A DNA stretch of 64,000 bases, taken from the NCBI RefSeq assembly GCF_027587025.1, contig NZ_JAPPTI010000003.1:186001-250000 (forward strand), read 5' to 3'. The first letter of the stretch is position 1; the number at the start of each line of letters is the position of its first letter. Shown piece after piece: positions 40,557 to 49,610 of this stretch. Both the position numbers and the translations under genes were made by a program. This DNA is from Vibrio sp. LaRot3. Lineage in GTDB: Bacteria > Pseudomonadota > Gammaproteobacteria > Enterobacterales > Vibrionaceae. The notes below the pieces were generated by a model. It saw only the letters and a list, made by a program, of their open reading frames with translations. It made no database searches and was not told the origin of the DNA.

Positions 40557-40698
40557 AGTGAGTCCTGTAAATATCAGATAGATCTGAACCCAGACGGTTG
40601 GGGCGCTCTTTTATGTATCAAATGAGCGGTGACTTCAACTGTTTGGGGTAGTTTGCATTGTTGCTAAGTGTACCAGAAATCATCGAACTGGAAACAGC

Positions 40699-40727
40699 TT
40701 GCTTAAGCGCTATACATCTCATATAAT
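40699..40727 (+). promoter_or_regulatory. rpsO promoter
   Basis: TTGCTT (40699-40704), 17-base spacing and perfect TATAAT (40722-40727), then a GC-rich discriminator. The leader of about 70 bases contains GTAGC/GCTAC (40739-40743 with 40764-40768), a possible S15 operator hairpin. Confidence 0.7.
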
Positions 40728-40800
40728 CCGCGCTTCGCGTAGCGGCTGAATCAGAGATCGGCTGCTACAACTTTAAACCTACTCTTATTAGGAGAGAATT

Positions 40801-41070
40801 ATGTCTCTGAATGCAGAAACTAAAGCAGCAATCGTTGCAGAATACGCACAAGGCGAAGGCGACACTGGTTCACCAGAAGTTCAAGTAGCTCTACTTACAG
40901 CTTCTATCAACCACCTACAAGGTCACTTCAAAGCACACAAAGGCGATCACCACAGCCGTCGTGGTCTTCTACGTATGGTTTCTCGTCGTCGTAAGCTTCT
41001 AGATTACCTAAAAGGTAAGAACCTAGAGCGTTACCAAGACCTAATCAAGCGTCTAGGCCTACGTCGCTAA
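40801..41070 (+). CDS. rpsO: 30S ribosomal protein S15
   Basis: 89 residues, start [17 protein letters not shown] with AGGAGAG upstream. It contains the S15 signature [22 protein letters not shown]. It binds 16S rRNA early and represses its own mRNA in E. coli. Normally the next gene is pnp; here the island intervenes. Confidence 0.98.
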   Translation: MSLNAETKAAIVAEYAQGEGDTGSPEVQVALLTASINHLQGHFKAHKGDHHSRRGLLRMVSRRRKLLDYLKGKNLERYQDLIKRLGLRR

Positions 41071-41095
41071 TCAGCGGCTGCATAGAACAGTTTGT

Positions 41096-41123
41096 TTAAA
41101 AGGGGCTATATGCCCCTTTTTTG
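41096..41123 (+). terminator. Intrinsic terminator of rpsO
   Basis: AAAAGGGGC/GCCCCTTTT stem (41098-41106 with 41112-41120) and T run. Confidence 0.9.
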
Positions 41124-41195
41124 TATCTGAAATTCATAAATTGACAGTTCTATTAGTTATGTCCTTACTGAAAAGTAAGTGATCAATTGCCTTAA

Positions 41196-41236
41196 ATAAA
41201 AATGCCAGTTCGCTAAGCGAACTGGCATTTTTTCTT
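41196..41236 (-). terminator. Terminator of the ATPase-VWA operon
   Basis: A very long perfect stem of about 15 bp (41200-41214 with 41216-41230) with an A run on the left (T run on the minus strand) and TTTTTT on the right. Confidence 0.85.
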
Positions 41237-41255
41237 TGGGGAAGGGGTAACAAGG

Positions 41256-42362
41256 TTAAGCGTTACTTAGGAACAGCTTAGCCAGTTCCGCATCTGCTAA
41301 TACCCCTTTCACTGAAGCATTGCCGCTGTTCATCAGATCCTGCATCAGTCCAAGACGCAGATCGTTTGGCAGGAAGCCCAGCTTAAGAAACGCCTGCACA
41401 TTGCCAATTTGAGCTGGTTTTAGCTTAATGCCACTGACTTTCAGATAGTGGTGGAGGCGGGTACACAGGGTGGCCAGAATATCGATTCGTGGTGCGGCAC
41501 CGCCGGCGATGCGCTCAATTTGCGGAGCGATCTCCTTATCGAAGGATTTGGCCTCCACCATCGCCTGAGGCGAAACTAGCTTACTTAGGTTCTGTTCCAC
41601 AAAGGCGATGAACGCGGCACAGGTGGTCTCATCCAAACAGGAGCGAGCAAGAATGTTCACTAGTGGCAGCTGAGACTTAAGATCCTCAATTGGCGCAATG
41701 GCTTGGAAGAACTGCACCAGAGAGCGAGGGGTGGTGCGCTCGCCGCTGACCAGCTCGGGGTAGGTCAACACAAAGTCGATGCCTCTAGGGTCAATGTTGG
41801 CACCTTCTGCCCACAATGCCCACGCTTTCGCATCAAACTCCATGGTGATGTGCATCATGCGAGTCAGCATAGCGTCGTCCATTGGTGTGACCGAATAGTC
41901 GCCACCATCTGGGTTTGCGGTAAGCACAATTTGCCAGCCTTCAGGCAGTGCCCAGCTGATGAGTTCATGGTTTTGCAGCAGCTGCATGATGCCTCGAAGG
42001 ATGCGCTCGTCGGCGCGGTTAACGTCATCAATCAGTAGGATACCTGGGCCGGGTTCGGTCGGCACCCAGTGGGGAGCGGCAAATTGAGTTACGTTTTCTC
42101 CCTGTTCATTTTGGGTTACCTGAGGCATTCCCAACAGATCCCCCATCTCCTCAAACTGAGCTGGAGCAATGGTGCGCCACTGCATTCCTCTCTCTTTGGC
42201 GATCTGCTCCACCATCTGGGTTTTACCTATGCCGTGACGGCCCCAGATGCAGACAGGAACGCTGCGCTGACCTAATTTAGGTAGCAGATGCTCGATGAAG
42301 CTGCGCACTTCCGGCGCTTGGCAGGTTAAACCGTAGTAGCTGTAGTTGTGGCTATGTGTCAT
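41256..42362 (-). CDS. MoxR-like AAA+ ATPase
   Basis: 368 residues from ATG 42362, whose first four bases overlap the stop of the VWA gene (ATGA). Walker A GRHGIGKT (41-48), Walker B ILLIDD (108-113), sensor-1 Asn in LTANPDG (about 150) and a candidate arginine finger (about 168) are all present, so it should be an active ATPase. MoxR-type ATPases act with VWA-domain partners as chaperones or remodelers, and the overlapping upstream gene supplies exactly such a partner. The C-terminal 150 residues form a helical lid. What it remodels is unknown. Codon use differs from rpsO and pnp. Confidence 0.85.
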   Translation of the reverse strand: MTHSHNYSYYGLTCQAPEVRSFIEHLLPKLGQRSVPVCIWGRHGIGKTQMVEQIAKERGMQWRTIAPAQFEEMGDLLGMPQVTQNEQGENVTQFAAPHWVPTEPGPGILLIDDVNRADERILRGIMQLLQNHELISWALPEGWQIVLTANPDGGDYSVTPMDDAMLTRMMHITMEFDAKAWALWAEGANIDPRGIDFVLTYPELVSGERTTPRSLVQFFQAIAPIEDLKSQLPLVNILARSCLDETTCAAFIAFVEQNLSKLVSPQAMVEAKSFDKEIAPQIERIAGGAAPRIDILATLCTRLHHYLKVSGIKLKPAQIGNVQAFLKLGFLPNDLRLGLMQDLMNSGNASVKGVLADAELAKLFLSNA

Positions 42363-43621
42363 GAATGTCTCGTGCTGGTTTCGGTGATGGTATTGGTATC
42401 GGCCATGGGGATCACCCGACCACATTGGCGAAGAGGTGTGTTTTTTATCGAAGTTCTGTCGTTATGGATAAGCCACAGAATAGGTGCCCGCGCCGAAATC
42501 TCCGGCGGCGGCGCTTCACCATCGGTGAAGTAGATGGTGGCATCAACCCGCAGTCGATTGGCCATTTCAATGGGTGCGTCAAAGCTGGTGCCTCCGCGTC
42601 CACTGATCGCTTTCGGCGGTTCACCACGGTAACTGTATTGACTTTTAATCTCGGTATCGCATTCAACGATGGTGAGTTCGGCGCCGGCACGCCAGATATG
42701 GTGTAGCTCCTCAAAAAAACACTTGAGCTGTTGGTCATCGACACTGGCCGAAGTATCTATGGCGATCAGAATGTGTTGATGAGGCTGAATGCGGGTTCCG
42801 GGAGTGGTACCGTAGCGTTTCGAAGGTCGTCTTAGTGTGTTTTTTACTGAGGTGCGCCGAGCGCTAGAGGCGAACAACCTTAGTAGGCGACGCCAGTTAA
42901 CTGTAGGGCGACGACGAGCAATGGCCTGGGCAAGTGCTTCCAGTACGCTTGCGGGCAAAAGGCCTCGCGCTCTGGTGTTTACTTGCTCGGTGCGTTGAGC
43001 GCTTTCCTCCAGCTTACTGTCTAGTTGCTGACTCACCAGAGAGCGATGAGCTTCATCGAGTTGGCCCAGTGCGTTCCAGCTTTGGTGCCCAAGCCCTGCG
43101 CCGTCAAAGCCCTGATTGCCCGGGAGTTGGTTGCTTTGGGGCAGTCTTTGGTAGTAGTAGCCCAGTTCGCGATGGGGCTCTAACTCTGGATGGCCGAGCC
43201 CTGTCAGCCACTGGTTTACCCGTTCGAGAGTTGGGGCATTTGGCGCCAATTGGTCAGGGCTGAGATATTGATTTACCACTAGATCGGCCGCCAGATCAAA
43301 ACGGGCTGAGTCTGCGTATTGGTGGCGGCCGAAGGGATGCCCTAATACTAAGTGCAGAGCTTCATGTTTTAGTGCCCCCAGCTGTTGAGACTCACTCAAT
43401 GCGCCCCAAGGTACAAAGTGGCATATGAACTGAATGTTACTGTTTTCTTTGAGCTTTATCTCAAGAGGAGCGGTTCCTTCGTCGTCTCGCTCTAGGGTAG
43501 CCTTATGAAAACTACTCAGATAATGGCCGTAAAAGGGCTCATTGAGCATCAGTTTGACTAGGATTCGTGATAGATTGGCGTTGTTTATAGCGTGAACCAG
43601 ATTAACTATATGATTTAACAT
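42359..43621 (-). CDS. Metallopeptidase-like plus VWA domain protein (DUF2201-type)
   Basis: 420 residues. The N-terminal half has a zinc-protease-like helix LKHEALHLVLGHPFGRH (HExxH at 86-90) in the position seen in DUF2201/putative metallopeptidase (PF13203) proteins. The C-terminal third is a VWA-like domain with a complete MIDAS: DTSAS (289-293), GGTSFD (about 343-348) and TDGE (about 366-369). A Gln/Arg-rich linker joins them. Such proteins are encoded beside MoxR ATPases in many bacteria. Whether the HExxH site is catalytic is unknown. The start at 43621 has only a weak GGAT upstream. Confidence 0.8.
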   Translation of the reverse strand: MLNHIVNLVHAINNANLSRILVKLMLNEPFYGHYLSSFHKATLERDDEGTAPLEIKLKENSNIQFICHFVPWGALSESQQLGALKHEALHLVLGHPFGRHQYADSARFDLAADLVVNQYLSPDQLAPNAPTLERVNQWLTGLGHPELEPHRELGYYYQRLPQSNQLPGNQGFDGAGLGHQSWNALGQLDEAHRSLVSQQLDSKLEESAQRTEQVNTRARGLLPASVLEALAQAIARRRPTVNWRRLLRLFASSARRTSVKNTLRRPSKRYGTTPGTRIQPHQHILIAIDTSASVDDQQLKCFFEELHHIWRAGAELTIVECDTEIKSQYSYRGEPPKAISGRGGTSFDAPIEMANRLRVDATIYFTDGEAPPPEISARAPILWLIHNDRTSIKNTPLRQCGRVIPMADTNTITETSTRHS

Positions 43622-43937
43622 GAATTATCCATATAATGCTCAGGTGGTCAATCCACGTTCGATTTTAATAGTAAGAGCTTTAGGAGCATTTCGTTGAAAG
43701 CGATGGCTGGTGATTTTAACGTAAAGCCCGGTACGCGCAGTAATCGTACACAGACGAAACCTCGCAGTACTCATCTAGAAACCTATCCACCATGCTCGAC
43801 TGAGCGAATAAATTTCTGTTGCCACTCTGCGTTTCGAAGTTGAACCTAATCGAATTTTAGAGGTGATTCACGTTAGTCACCCTTGTTGCCGTGCCTTTGT
43901 CGCGTCCCCACCCAGAACAGAACCGTAAGGAGGCTCC
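43622..43937. promoter_or_regulatory. Divergent control region of the island
   Basis: 316 bases between the two operons. TATAAT (43632-43637, plus) and a TTGACC/GATAAT pair on the minus strand close to the VWA start are promoter-like. A possible small ORF (43694-43843) lies inside. No operator repeat was recognised. Confidence 0.35.
43694..43843 (+). CDS. Possible small basic protein, 49 aa (uncertain)
   Basis: A TTG at 43694 with AGGAG seven bases upstream opens 49 codons to TGA 43841-43843; an ATG three codons later gives MAGDFNVKPGTRSNRTQTKP. A TATAAT lies about 57 bases upstream. The product is rich in Thr, Arg, Ser and Cys and has no membrane helix. Its place in the divergent region of the island fits a small regulator, but no domain is recognisable and it may be chance. 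Confidence 0.25.
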   Translation: MKAMAGDFNVKPGTRSNRTQTKPRSTHLETYPPCSTERINFCCHSAFRS

Positions 43938-46745
43938 ATGCAGAGTGTGGAACTGGAAGATTATAATCACGACTCCCTGTTGGAATCAGTACACCTTGAT
44001 GTCGAGCATTTGTTTTATGATAGTGATGAGCCGATGGAGAGCTGGCAGCAGCTCAGCCGAGCCTTCCCTCGGTTGCGTAAGCTGACCTTTGAGGAGCTTG
44101 GCCGCGTGGGTGGTCGCAAAGAGATCAATGCGGAGTTTTTCCAGCAGTTCCCTAACTTGTCTGAACTGGAGATGCCGACTCGAAGTCGCGATAAGTTGTC
44201 GGTGAGATTGGAGAACGTCAATCCAGAGCACCTGGCCAATTTGGAAAAACTAAAACTGAGCCAATGCCGCGATGAGGATCTGGCGCTGCTCTCAAGCCTG
44301 CCAAAATTAACCGAGCTGACAGTGCGCCTATACCAGTCCAGCGTTAAGGTTGCCATCAGTGACCAATCCTCTTTGAAGGTACTTAAGGTGGGGCTGGAGT
44401 CTCAGGTGAGTGCGCTTAGTTGTGATCTTGAGAACAGCCAACTGACCTCCGTAGTTTTGGGGCAACTGGATTACTATGATGATGGCCCGGCGGCTCTGTC
44501 TGTGAATCAGCTTTGTTTGCCAAGCTCACTGCAAGAGTTCACCTTAGATGCCCATTGTGTCGGCAAACTGCCCGGCTCTATCTTAGGTGCCAACCAAAAT
44601 TTAAACCAGTTAACTCTGAATCTGGGCTCCGCTGAGCTTGCGGAGGATCTTCTTGGTGAACTTAAGGAGTTGAATCGACTTACTCTGACCTTAACCGAGC
44701 CGACACCGCCTTTGCCTCCGGCGCTGTTTGCCAAGCTGACTCGGGCTACTAAGTTTGAACTTAAGTGCGAACAGACCCAGATTCCAGGGCTACTGCTGCC
44801 TCATGGGATGGTGGTGGAGGATTTTAATTACCGCAATGCCAGTGGGACGCTAGAGCAAGCCAATGAGTTGGTACTGCCAAAGCTGACCAGAGCGTGGGTT
44901 TTTGGCTTAAACGGCGATCAACTGGATTGGTTGGCTCACAGCCCAAAACTGAACGACTGTAATTTTTTACTAAAGGGCATAGTGTCGCAGATGCCTGAGC
45001 TGCCGGAGCTTACCAGTTTGACCCTGCGAGGGGGAGAACTGGAGCAGCTACCGGCGTCGGTACTGAGCAGTAGCACCATTGAGCGTCTGAACTTGCTCTC
45101 AGTTACCTTGCCTCGACTGGGGGACATGAGTCAGATGACCGCTCTTGCTGACGTATGGATTCAGCCTTGGCGTCATGAGCAAGCATCATTGCCAGATCAG
45201 CAGGACTTGGTCACCATTCCCGCACTAGAATCGCTGCGCCTAGACATCGAACTGAACCAGTTTGATCCCGCCTGGATCAACTTAAATACGGAGTTGAAAC
45301 TAGACATCAGCAGTGAAAAATTGGCGGCGGAGTGGCAGATCTTAAAGCGCTCTCACTTAAGTGATGAGGAGTCTTTGGGCTACCTGAATATCTTGGCTAC
45401 TGTGTATAAGCCCGCTGAGCTGCCAACGATGCCGGCTAATTTCCATTTGACGATGATGGCGGCTAAGTACAACCGCTTTAAAGCGCAGCACAAAGCGTGG
45501 CTAAGCCAATTGGCTCAGCACAATCAGCAGCAGAGACCTTTTGGTGCCGACAGTATTTTGTTTGTTTCCGGACGCAGTGGCTTTAAAGCTACTGAACTCA
45601 AAGCTAAAGCCGAGGAAGTGGGCTTTAGCCTCAGCAAGAAACTGGATGACAAGGTCACTCACATTTTGTTGGGCAGCGCACCTAAGAACACCGAGAGTTT
45701 CGATCTTGATCGCCACGCCATCATTGATGATTCGGTGCTGCAGCAGTGCTTCGAAGCTAACGCGCCTAAGTTTCTGCAGCAGCAGGGCGGCGAATCGATG
45801 GAGGCCAGTGTATTGGAGATGTTGGCCTCTCCCGATGAAGCATCCCACAAGGTTGCCGTACAGATGTTGGAACAGGGCGGGGTGACCGAAGCGATGCGCC
45901 TGCCGCTGTTCCTTATTTTGAAAACCACTGCCGACAATGGCTTTCGTAAGCAGATCAAACATCTGCTGGCGGGCATGGGGGATGAAGCTTTCCAACTGGC
46001 GGTGAACGATCGCATCCTGTTTCACAACTGCCGCGGCCTCGACGATTATGGCAACCTTAAGGGGCAGGGCGTGATGGTCGATAAGCTTAAGAAGCAGCGC
46101 AGAAAGTGGGGCGACGTGTTGTGCATGGAGTTTGCGCAGTTGTTCTTTAGGCGTTATGGCGAAGGCCTTATTTACGTGATGCTGCAAAAGACCCCAGCTG
46201 AGCTGCGTTTGTCGATGCTGGAATCACTGGTTGAGGGTGATTGTCTTAACTGGCGTCGAGGCATGGGGATGGATCAGATTCAGGAGTTCTGGAACAGGGA
46301 ATCCCAGATTAACTTGCACTGGCATCCGATGTTCTATCTCAATAGAGATAACCTACTGGGCGCAGTGAAAGTCGAGATTCCAAAGGAGTTGGCCAACGGG
46401 CGTACTATTCGTCGTCTGGATCTGGGCAACTGCCTATTGAGTACGCTGCCAAAAGGTGCCGACCAATTTACCGAGATCACCAGTTTAAGCTTGGTCCACA
46501 ACATGTTGGACTCCCTGCCGAGCGCAATGACTAAGTTCACCCAGCTTGAGGAGCTGGATCTCTCCTTTAACCACTTCCGTGAATTTCCCAAGGTGTTATT
46601 GAAGATGCCTTGGCTGAAGAAGCTCGATTTTCGTCGTGCCACTCGTCCAGGACTGGATGATGATTATGGCTCGCACTATCACAAATTGCGTGTGCCGCAG
46701 GCATTTTTAGAAGCCTGCCCAGAGTGCGAAGTGCTTCAGGATTAA
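43938..46745 (+). CDS. Giant LRR-BRCT protein, first paralogue
   Basis: 935 residues from an ATG with perfect TAAGGAGG five bases upstream. About residues 20-450 are irregular leucine-rich repeats (for example LANLEKLKLSQC, LPELTSLTLRGGEL). Residues about 534-612 look like a BRCT module: ILFVSGRSGF, TELKAKAEEVGFSLSKKLDDKVTHILLG and the closing IIDDSVLQQCFE. Then comes a helical stretch (about 620-700) and a second, canonical LRR block (about 820-905; LEELDLSFNHFREFP). No signal peptide or membrane helix is seen, so it is cytosolic. The next gene is a paralogue 21 bases downstream. Confidence 0.8.
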   Translation: MQSVELEDYNHDSLLESVHLDVEHLFYDSDEPMESWQQLSRAFPRLRKLTFEELGRVGGRKEINAEFFQQFPNLSELEMPTRSRDKLSVRLENVNPEHLANLEKLKLSQCRDEDLALLSSLPKLTELTVRLYQSSVKVAISDQSSLKVLKVGLESQVSALSCDLENSQLTSVVLGQLDYYDDGPAALSVNQLCLPSSLQEFTLDAHCVGKLPGSILGANQNLNQLTLNLGSAELAEDLLGELKELNRLTLTLTEPTPPLPPALFAKLTRATKFELKCEQTQIPGLLLPHGMVVEDFNYRNASGTLEQANELVLPKLTRAWVFGLNGDQLDWLAHSPKLNDCNFLLKGIVSQMPELPELTSLTLRGGELEQLPASVLSSSTIERLNLLSVTLPRLGDMSQMTALADVWIQPWRHEQASLPDQQDLVTIPALESLRLDIELNQFDPAWINLNTELKLDISSEKLAAEWQILKRSHLSDEESLGYLNILATVYKPAELPTMPANFHLTMMAAKYNRFKAQHKAWLSQLAQHNQQQRPFGADSILFVSGRSGFKATELKAKAEEVGFSLSKKLDDKVTHILLGSAPKNTESFDLDRHAIIDDSVLQQCFEANAPKFLQQQGGESMEASVLEMLASPDEASHKVAVQMLEQGGVTEAMRLPLFLILKTTADNGFRKQIKHLLAGMGDEAFQLAVNDRILFHNCRGLDDYGNLKGQGVMVDKLKKQRRKWGDVLCMEFAQLFFRRYGEGLIYVMLQKTPAELRLSMLESLVEGDCLNWRRGMGMDQIQEFWNRESQINLHWHPMFYLNRDNLLGAVKVEIPKELANGRTIRRLDLGNCLLSTLPKGADQFTEITSLSLVHNMLDSLPSAMTKFTQLEELDLSFNHFREFPKVLLKMPWLKKLDFRRATRPGLDDDYGSHYHKLRVPQAFLEACPECEVLQD

Positions 46746-46766
46746 TGAATTAGGATACAATTTTCG

Positions 46767-49610
46767 ATGACAAAAAAAGCTTCTTTGTATGACTATGATC
46801 TGGAACAGTTGGAACATATCCACCCGGACGTCACCAATCTGCGTTACCGCGTGAGTGAAGTTGCCCCTGACTGGAACAAGATCGGTCGAGCTTTCCCCAA
46901 CGTTGAAGAGCTCTATTTCGGTAGCTATCTGGAGCCTCTGCGCCCCATTGATGCCGAGATGTTCAGGGCGTTTCCTAATCTCAAGATTCTCAACTGCGAA
47001 AACAATCCGCTGGAGCTTTCCGATGTTAAGCCTGAGATGGTTAAAAACCTTAAGGCGATTCGGGGAGCGGTGGTTACCCAAGCCAACCAATTGGGTTATC
47101 TCAAACACTGTCAGGCTCTCACCAAGCTCTACCTTGAGGTGGAGAAGGGACCTTTGGTTTTGGAGCTGCCTGAAGGAAGCCGCCTCCAATCGTTACATCT
47201 GCGGGTAGATGAAGTTGAACGACTGGCCTTAAACCTCTCTGGGGCCAAGGAGCTGAAGGAGCTACACCTCTATTGTCGCCACTACAATGGTGAGTCTTAC
47301 AAGATGCAGGTAGAGCAATTGCTGCTGCCCGACTCAATTAAGAAGATCTCTATTTCTCCCCATTGCCAGATGCAGATAGAGCGAATTATCGATGCTGGAA
47401 ACGCTGAACTTGATGAGATACGACTGGAGGCCGATAAGTTAATTGTGGCTCCCGGGGGCTTGATTCGAGCTAAATCTGTGAAGGAGCTACACCTAAATGT
47501 GGGATTAAATGGCACTGAGGTTGCCAGTGATCTCTTTTGCCAACTGGGCAGCGCTGAGCGTTTGATGTTCCTGCCTCACAACGCCAGTTATAACTTGACG
47601 GAACTGGTAGCGCCGCTGCAATCCTTAACTTCAATCTATCTGTTCTCAGAGGGCAAAGGAGTGGTTGGTGATCTTAATTTGCCGTACTTGGAGCACCTGT
47701 TTGCCACCGGTGTGCCATTTACGCAACTGGACGGCCTGAAAAACTCACCACAGCTGACTCAATTGGAGCTGCGTGACTCGGGAGAGTTGGGCGAGGCTAA
47801 GGTGCTTAGCGCGCTAACCAAATTGGATTATTTACAGCTGGAAGGTTTTACCGATGTAGAGCTGCCGTTAACATTGCGTCAGCATTCCGGCATTACTCGG
47901 CTTCGAGTGAGCAACGGACCTACCGAGCAACTTGGGGATCTGAGTGCCATGACCGGCGTCACCGAGATTAGAATCGAGCAGTTTAGCCATCATGGTCCGT
48001 GCACAACATTGCCTGCATTGGATCAACTGCTGACCGCACCGTCGCTAAATCGTCTGGCTCTTGACCTAACGGCACAAAGCGGCGATCGCACCGACTTCTT
48101 GATGCGAATGCCTCCAGAGATTGAGGTGGAGTTTGGCATCTACGACCAAGTGGCTCGTAGTGAAGCCCTCAACAAACAGCGGAAGATTTTGCTTAATGCC
48201 CCGCTAACTCTTGAGCAGCGCCAAACATATTGGCAACAGCTGTATCATGCGCCAAAACCAAGAGACCTTCCTCAGATGGAGGGACGCTTCCATTTGACCT
48301 TCCTTGAGGCGAAGTACTCTCCATTTAAGAAACATGCCCACGCCTGGTTGAGGGCCAACGCCGAGCAGGCGTTAACTCGTCGGGCCTTAGGTAGCGATAC
48401 TGTGCTGTTTGTATGCGGTAAGAGTGGGTTTAAGGTCACTGAGCTCAAGGCCAAGGCCGAGGAGCTGGGCTTTAGCATCAGCAAGAAGTTGACCGACAGT
48501 GTGACCCACGTGTTGGTTGGCGCCAATCCGAAGCAGACCGAGCTGCTGGATCTGCAGCATCATCTGTTGATCGACGATACTGCCCTAAGCCAGTGGTTTG
48601 AGCAGGCGGCGCCGCAGTTTTTGCAGCAGGAGCAAGCCATAGACAGCGGTATGGTTGATACCGTGATGACGATGCTGAACTCCCCAGATGAAGCCTCCCA
48701 TCAAGTGGCGGTGGAGATGTTAGCTCAAGGGGGCGTCACTGAAGTGATGTGGATGCCGCTGTTCCTGATTCTGAAAACCACCAGCGATAAAGCACTGCGT
48801 AAATCGATACAGCAATTGTTGGCAGGCAAGGGGGACGACCTGTTCCAGTTGGCGGTAAAAGATCGCATCTTCTTCGAGGCGGATCTGCGAGGTTTGAACT
48901 GGGAGGGCCACCCAACCGGTGAAGGGCCGATGTTTAAGAAGCTCAAGGGCTTGACTAAACGTTGGGGACGTCCTCTGTGTATCGATTTCTCCAAAGCCTA
49001 CTTTGACCGCTATGGCGAGGGTCTGTTGTGGTTGCTGACTCAGAAAGAGGAGTGTGAGCGCCGCCAAGCCATTACCCGCTCGTTTGTGGAAGGGGAGTGC
49101 CTCAACTGGAATAGAGCTTGTGGCTTTGAGTTGGTGCTGGAAGGTGCCGATGAGGAGCATTTGACCAATTGCCATCGCTCCCCTGACATCTACATGCAGA
49201 ACAGCTATGAGTTAGGTAGTCCGAAGACTCGCTTACCGGAAGCGCTGCCAGCGCAGACGCGGATCACTGAGCTTGACCTGCACAACTCCTACTTGAATGC
49301 GCTGCCTGCTAATTTTGAACGCTACTTGCAGGTGAAGAAGTTCAACTTGAGCTTCAATCATTTGGAAAAGTTGCCGCCGAAATTGGCTGAGCTAACTGAG
49401 TTGGAGGAGCTGGATCTCTCCTTTAACCACTTTACTGAGTTTCCCAAGGTGCTGTTCAAGCTAAAAAAACTGAAGAAGCTCGACTTGCGTCGTGCGGCAG
49501 AGCCTCTGTACCGCTGGGGCTATGACGCAGAGCAGGGCTATGAGTCGATAAGGGCTCCGCAAAAATTCCGCGATGCGTTCCCTGACTGTGAAATTCTAGA
49601 GGACGCCTAA
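46767..49610 (+). CDS. Giant LRR-BRCT protein, second paralogue
   Basis: 947 residues with the same order of parts as the gene before it: LRR region (about 30-450), BRCT-like module at about 541-612 (VLFVCGKSGFKVTELKAKAE, ISKKLTDSVTHVLVG), helical segment with SPDEASHQVAVEMLAQGGVTE, and a C-terminal LRR block (LEELDLSFNHFTEFPKVLF). The BRCT and C-terminal parts are much more alike between the two proteins than the N-terminal LRRs, suggesting shared mechanism and different recognition. The ribosome-binding site is weak (GGAT 11 bases upstream), so translation may depend on the first gene. Confidence 0.8.
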   Translation: MTKKASLYDYDLEQLEHIHPDVTNLRYRVSEVAPDWNKIGRAFPNVEELYFGSYLEPLRPIDAEMFRAFPNLKILNCENNPLELSDVKPEMVKNLKAIRGAVVTQANQLGYLKHCQALTKLYLEVEKGPLVLELPEGSRLQSLHLRVDEVERLALNLSGAKELKELHLYCRHYNGESYKMQVEQLLLPDSIKKISISPHCQMQIERIIDAGNAELDEIRLEADKLIVAPGGLIRAKSVKELHLNVGLNGTEVASDLFCQLGSAERLMFLPHNASYNLTELVAPLQSLTSIYLFSEGKGVVGDLNLPYLEHLFATGVPFTQLDGLKNSPQLTQLELRDSGELGEAKVLSALTKLDYLQLEGFTDVELPLTLRQHSGITRLRVSNGPTEQLGDLSAMTGVTEIRIEQFSHHGPCTTLPALDQLLTAPSLNRLALDLTAQSGDRTDFLMRMPPEIEVEFGIYDQVARSEALNKQRKILLNAPLTLEQRQTYWQQLYHAPKPRDLPQMEGRFHLTFLEAKYSPFKKHAHAWLRANAEQALTRRALGSDTVLFVCGKSGFKVTELKAKAEELGFSISKKLTDSVTHVLVGANPKQTELLDLQHHLLIDDTALSQWFEQAAPQFLQQEQAIDSGMVDTVMTMLNSPDEASHQVAVEMLAQGGVTEVMWMPLFLILKTTSDKALRKSIQQLLAGKGDDLFQLAVKDRIFFEADLRGLNWEGHPTGEGPMFKKLKGLTKRWGRPLCIDFSKAYFDRYGEGLLWLLTQKEECERRQAITRSFVEGECLNWNRACGFELVLEGADEEHLTNCHRSPDIYMQNSYELGSPKTRLPEALPAQTRITELDLHNSYLNALPANFERYLQVKKFNLSFNHLEKLPPKLAELTELEELDLSFNHFTEFPKVLFKLKKLKKLDLRRAAEPLYRWGYDAEQGYESIRAPQKFRDAFPDCEILEDA

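Noticed and set aside
45501..46187. Long open frame (228 codons) antisense to the first LRR-BRCT gene
   Set aside because: It lies wholly inside a well-supported coding frame, has His/Gln/Leu-rich composition typical of a shadow frame, and the paralogous gene has a similar shadow at the same place.
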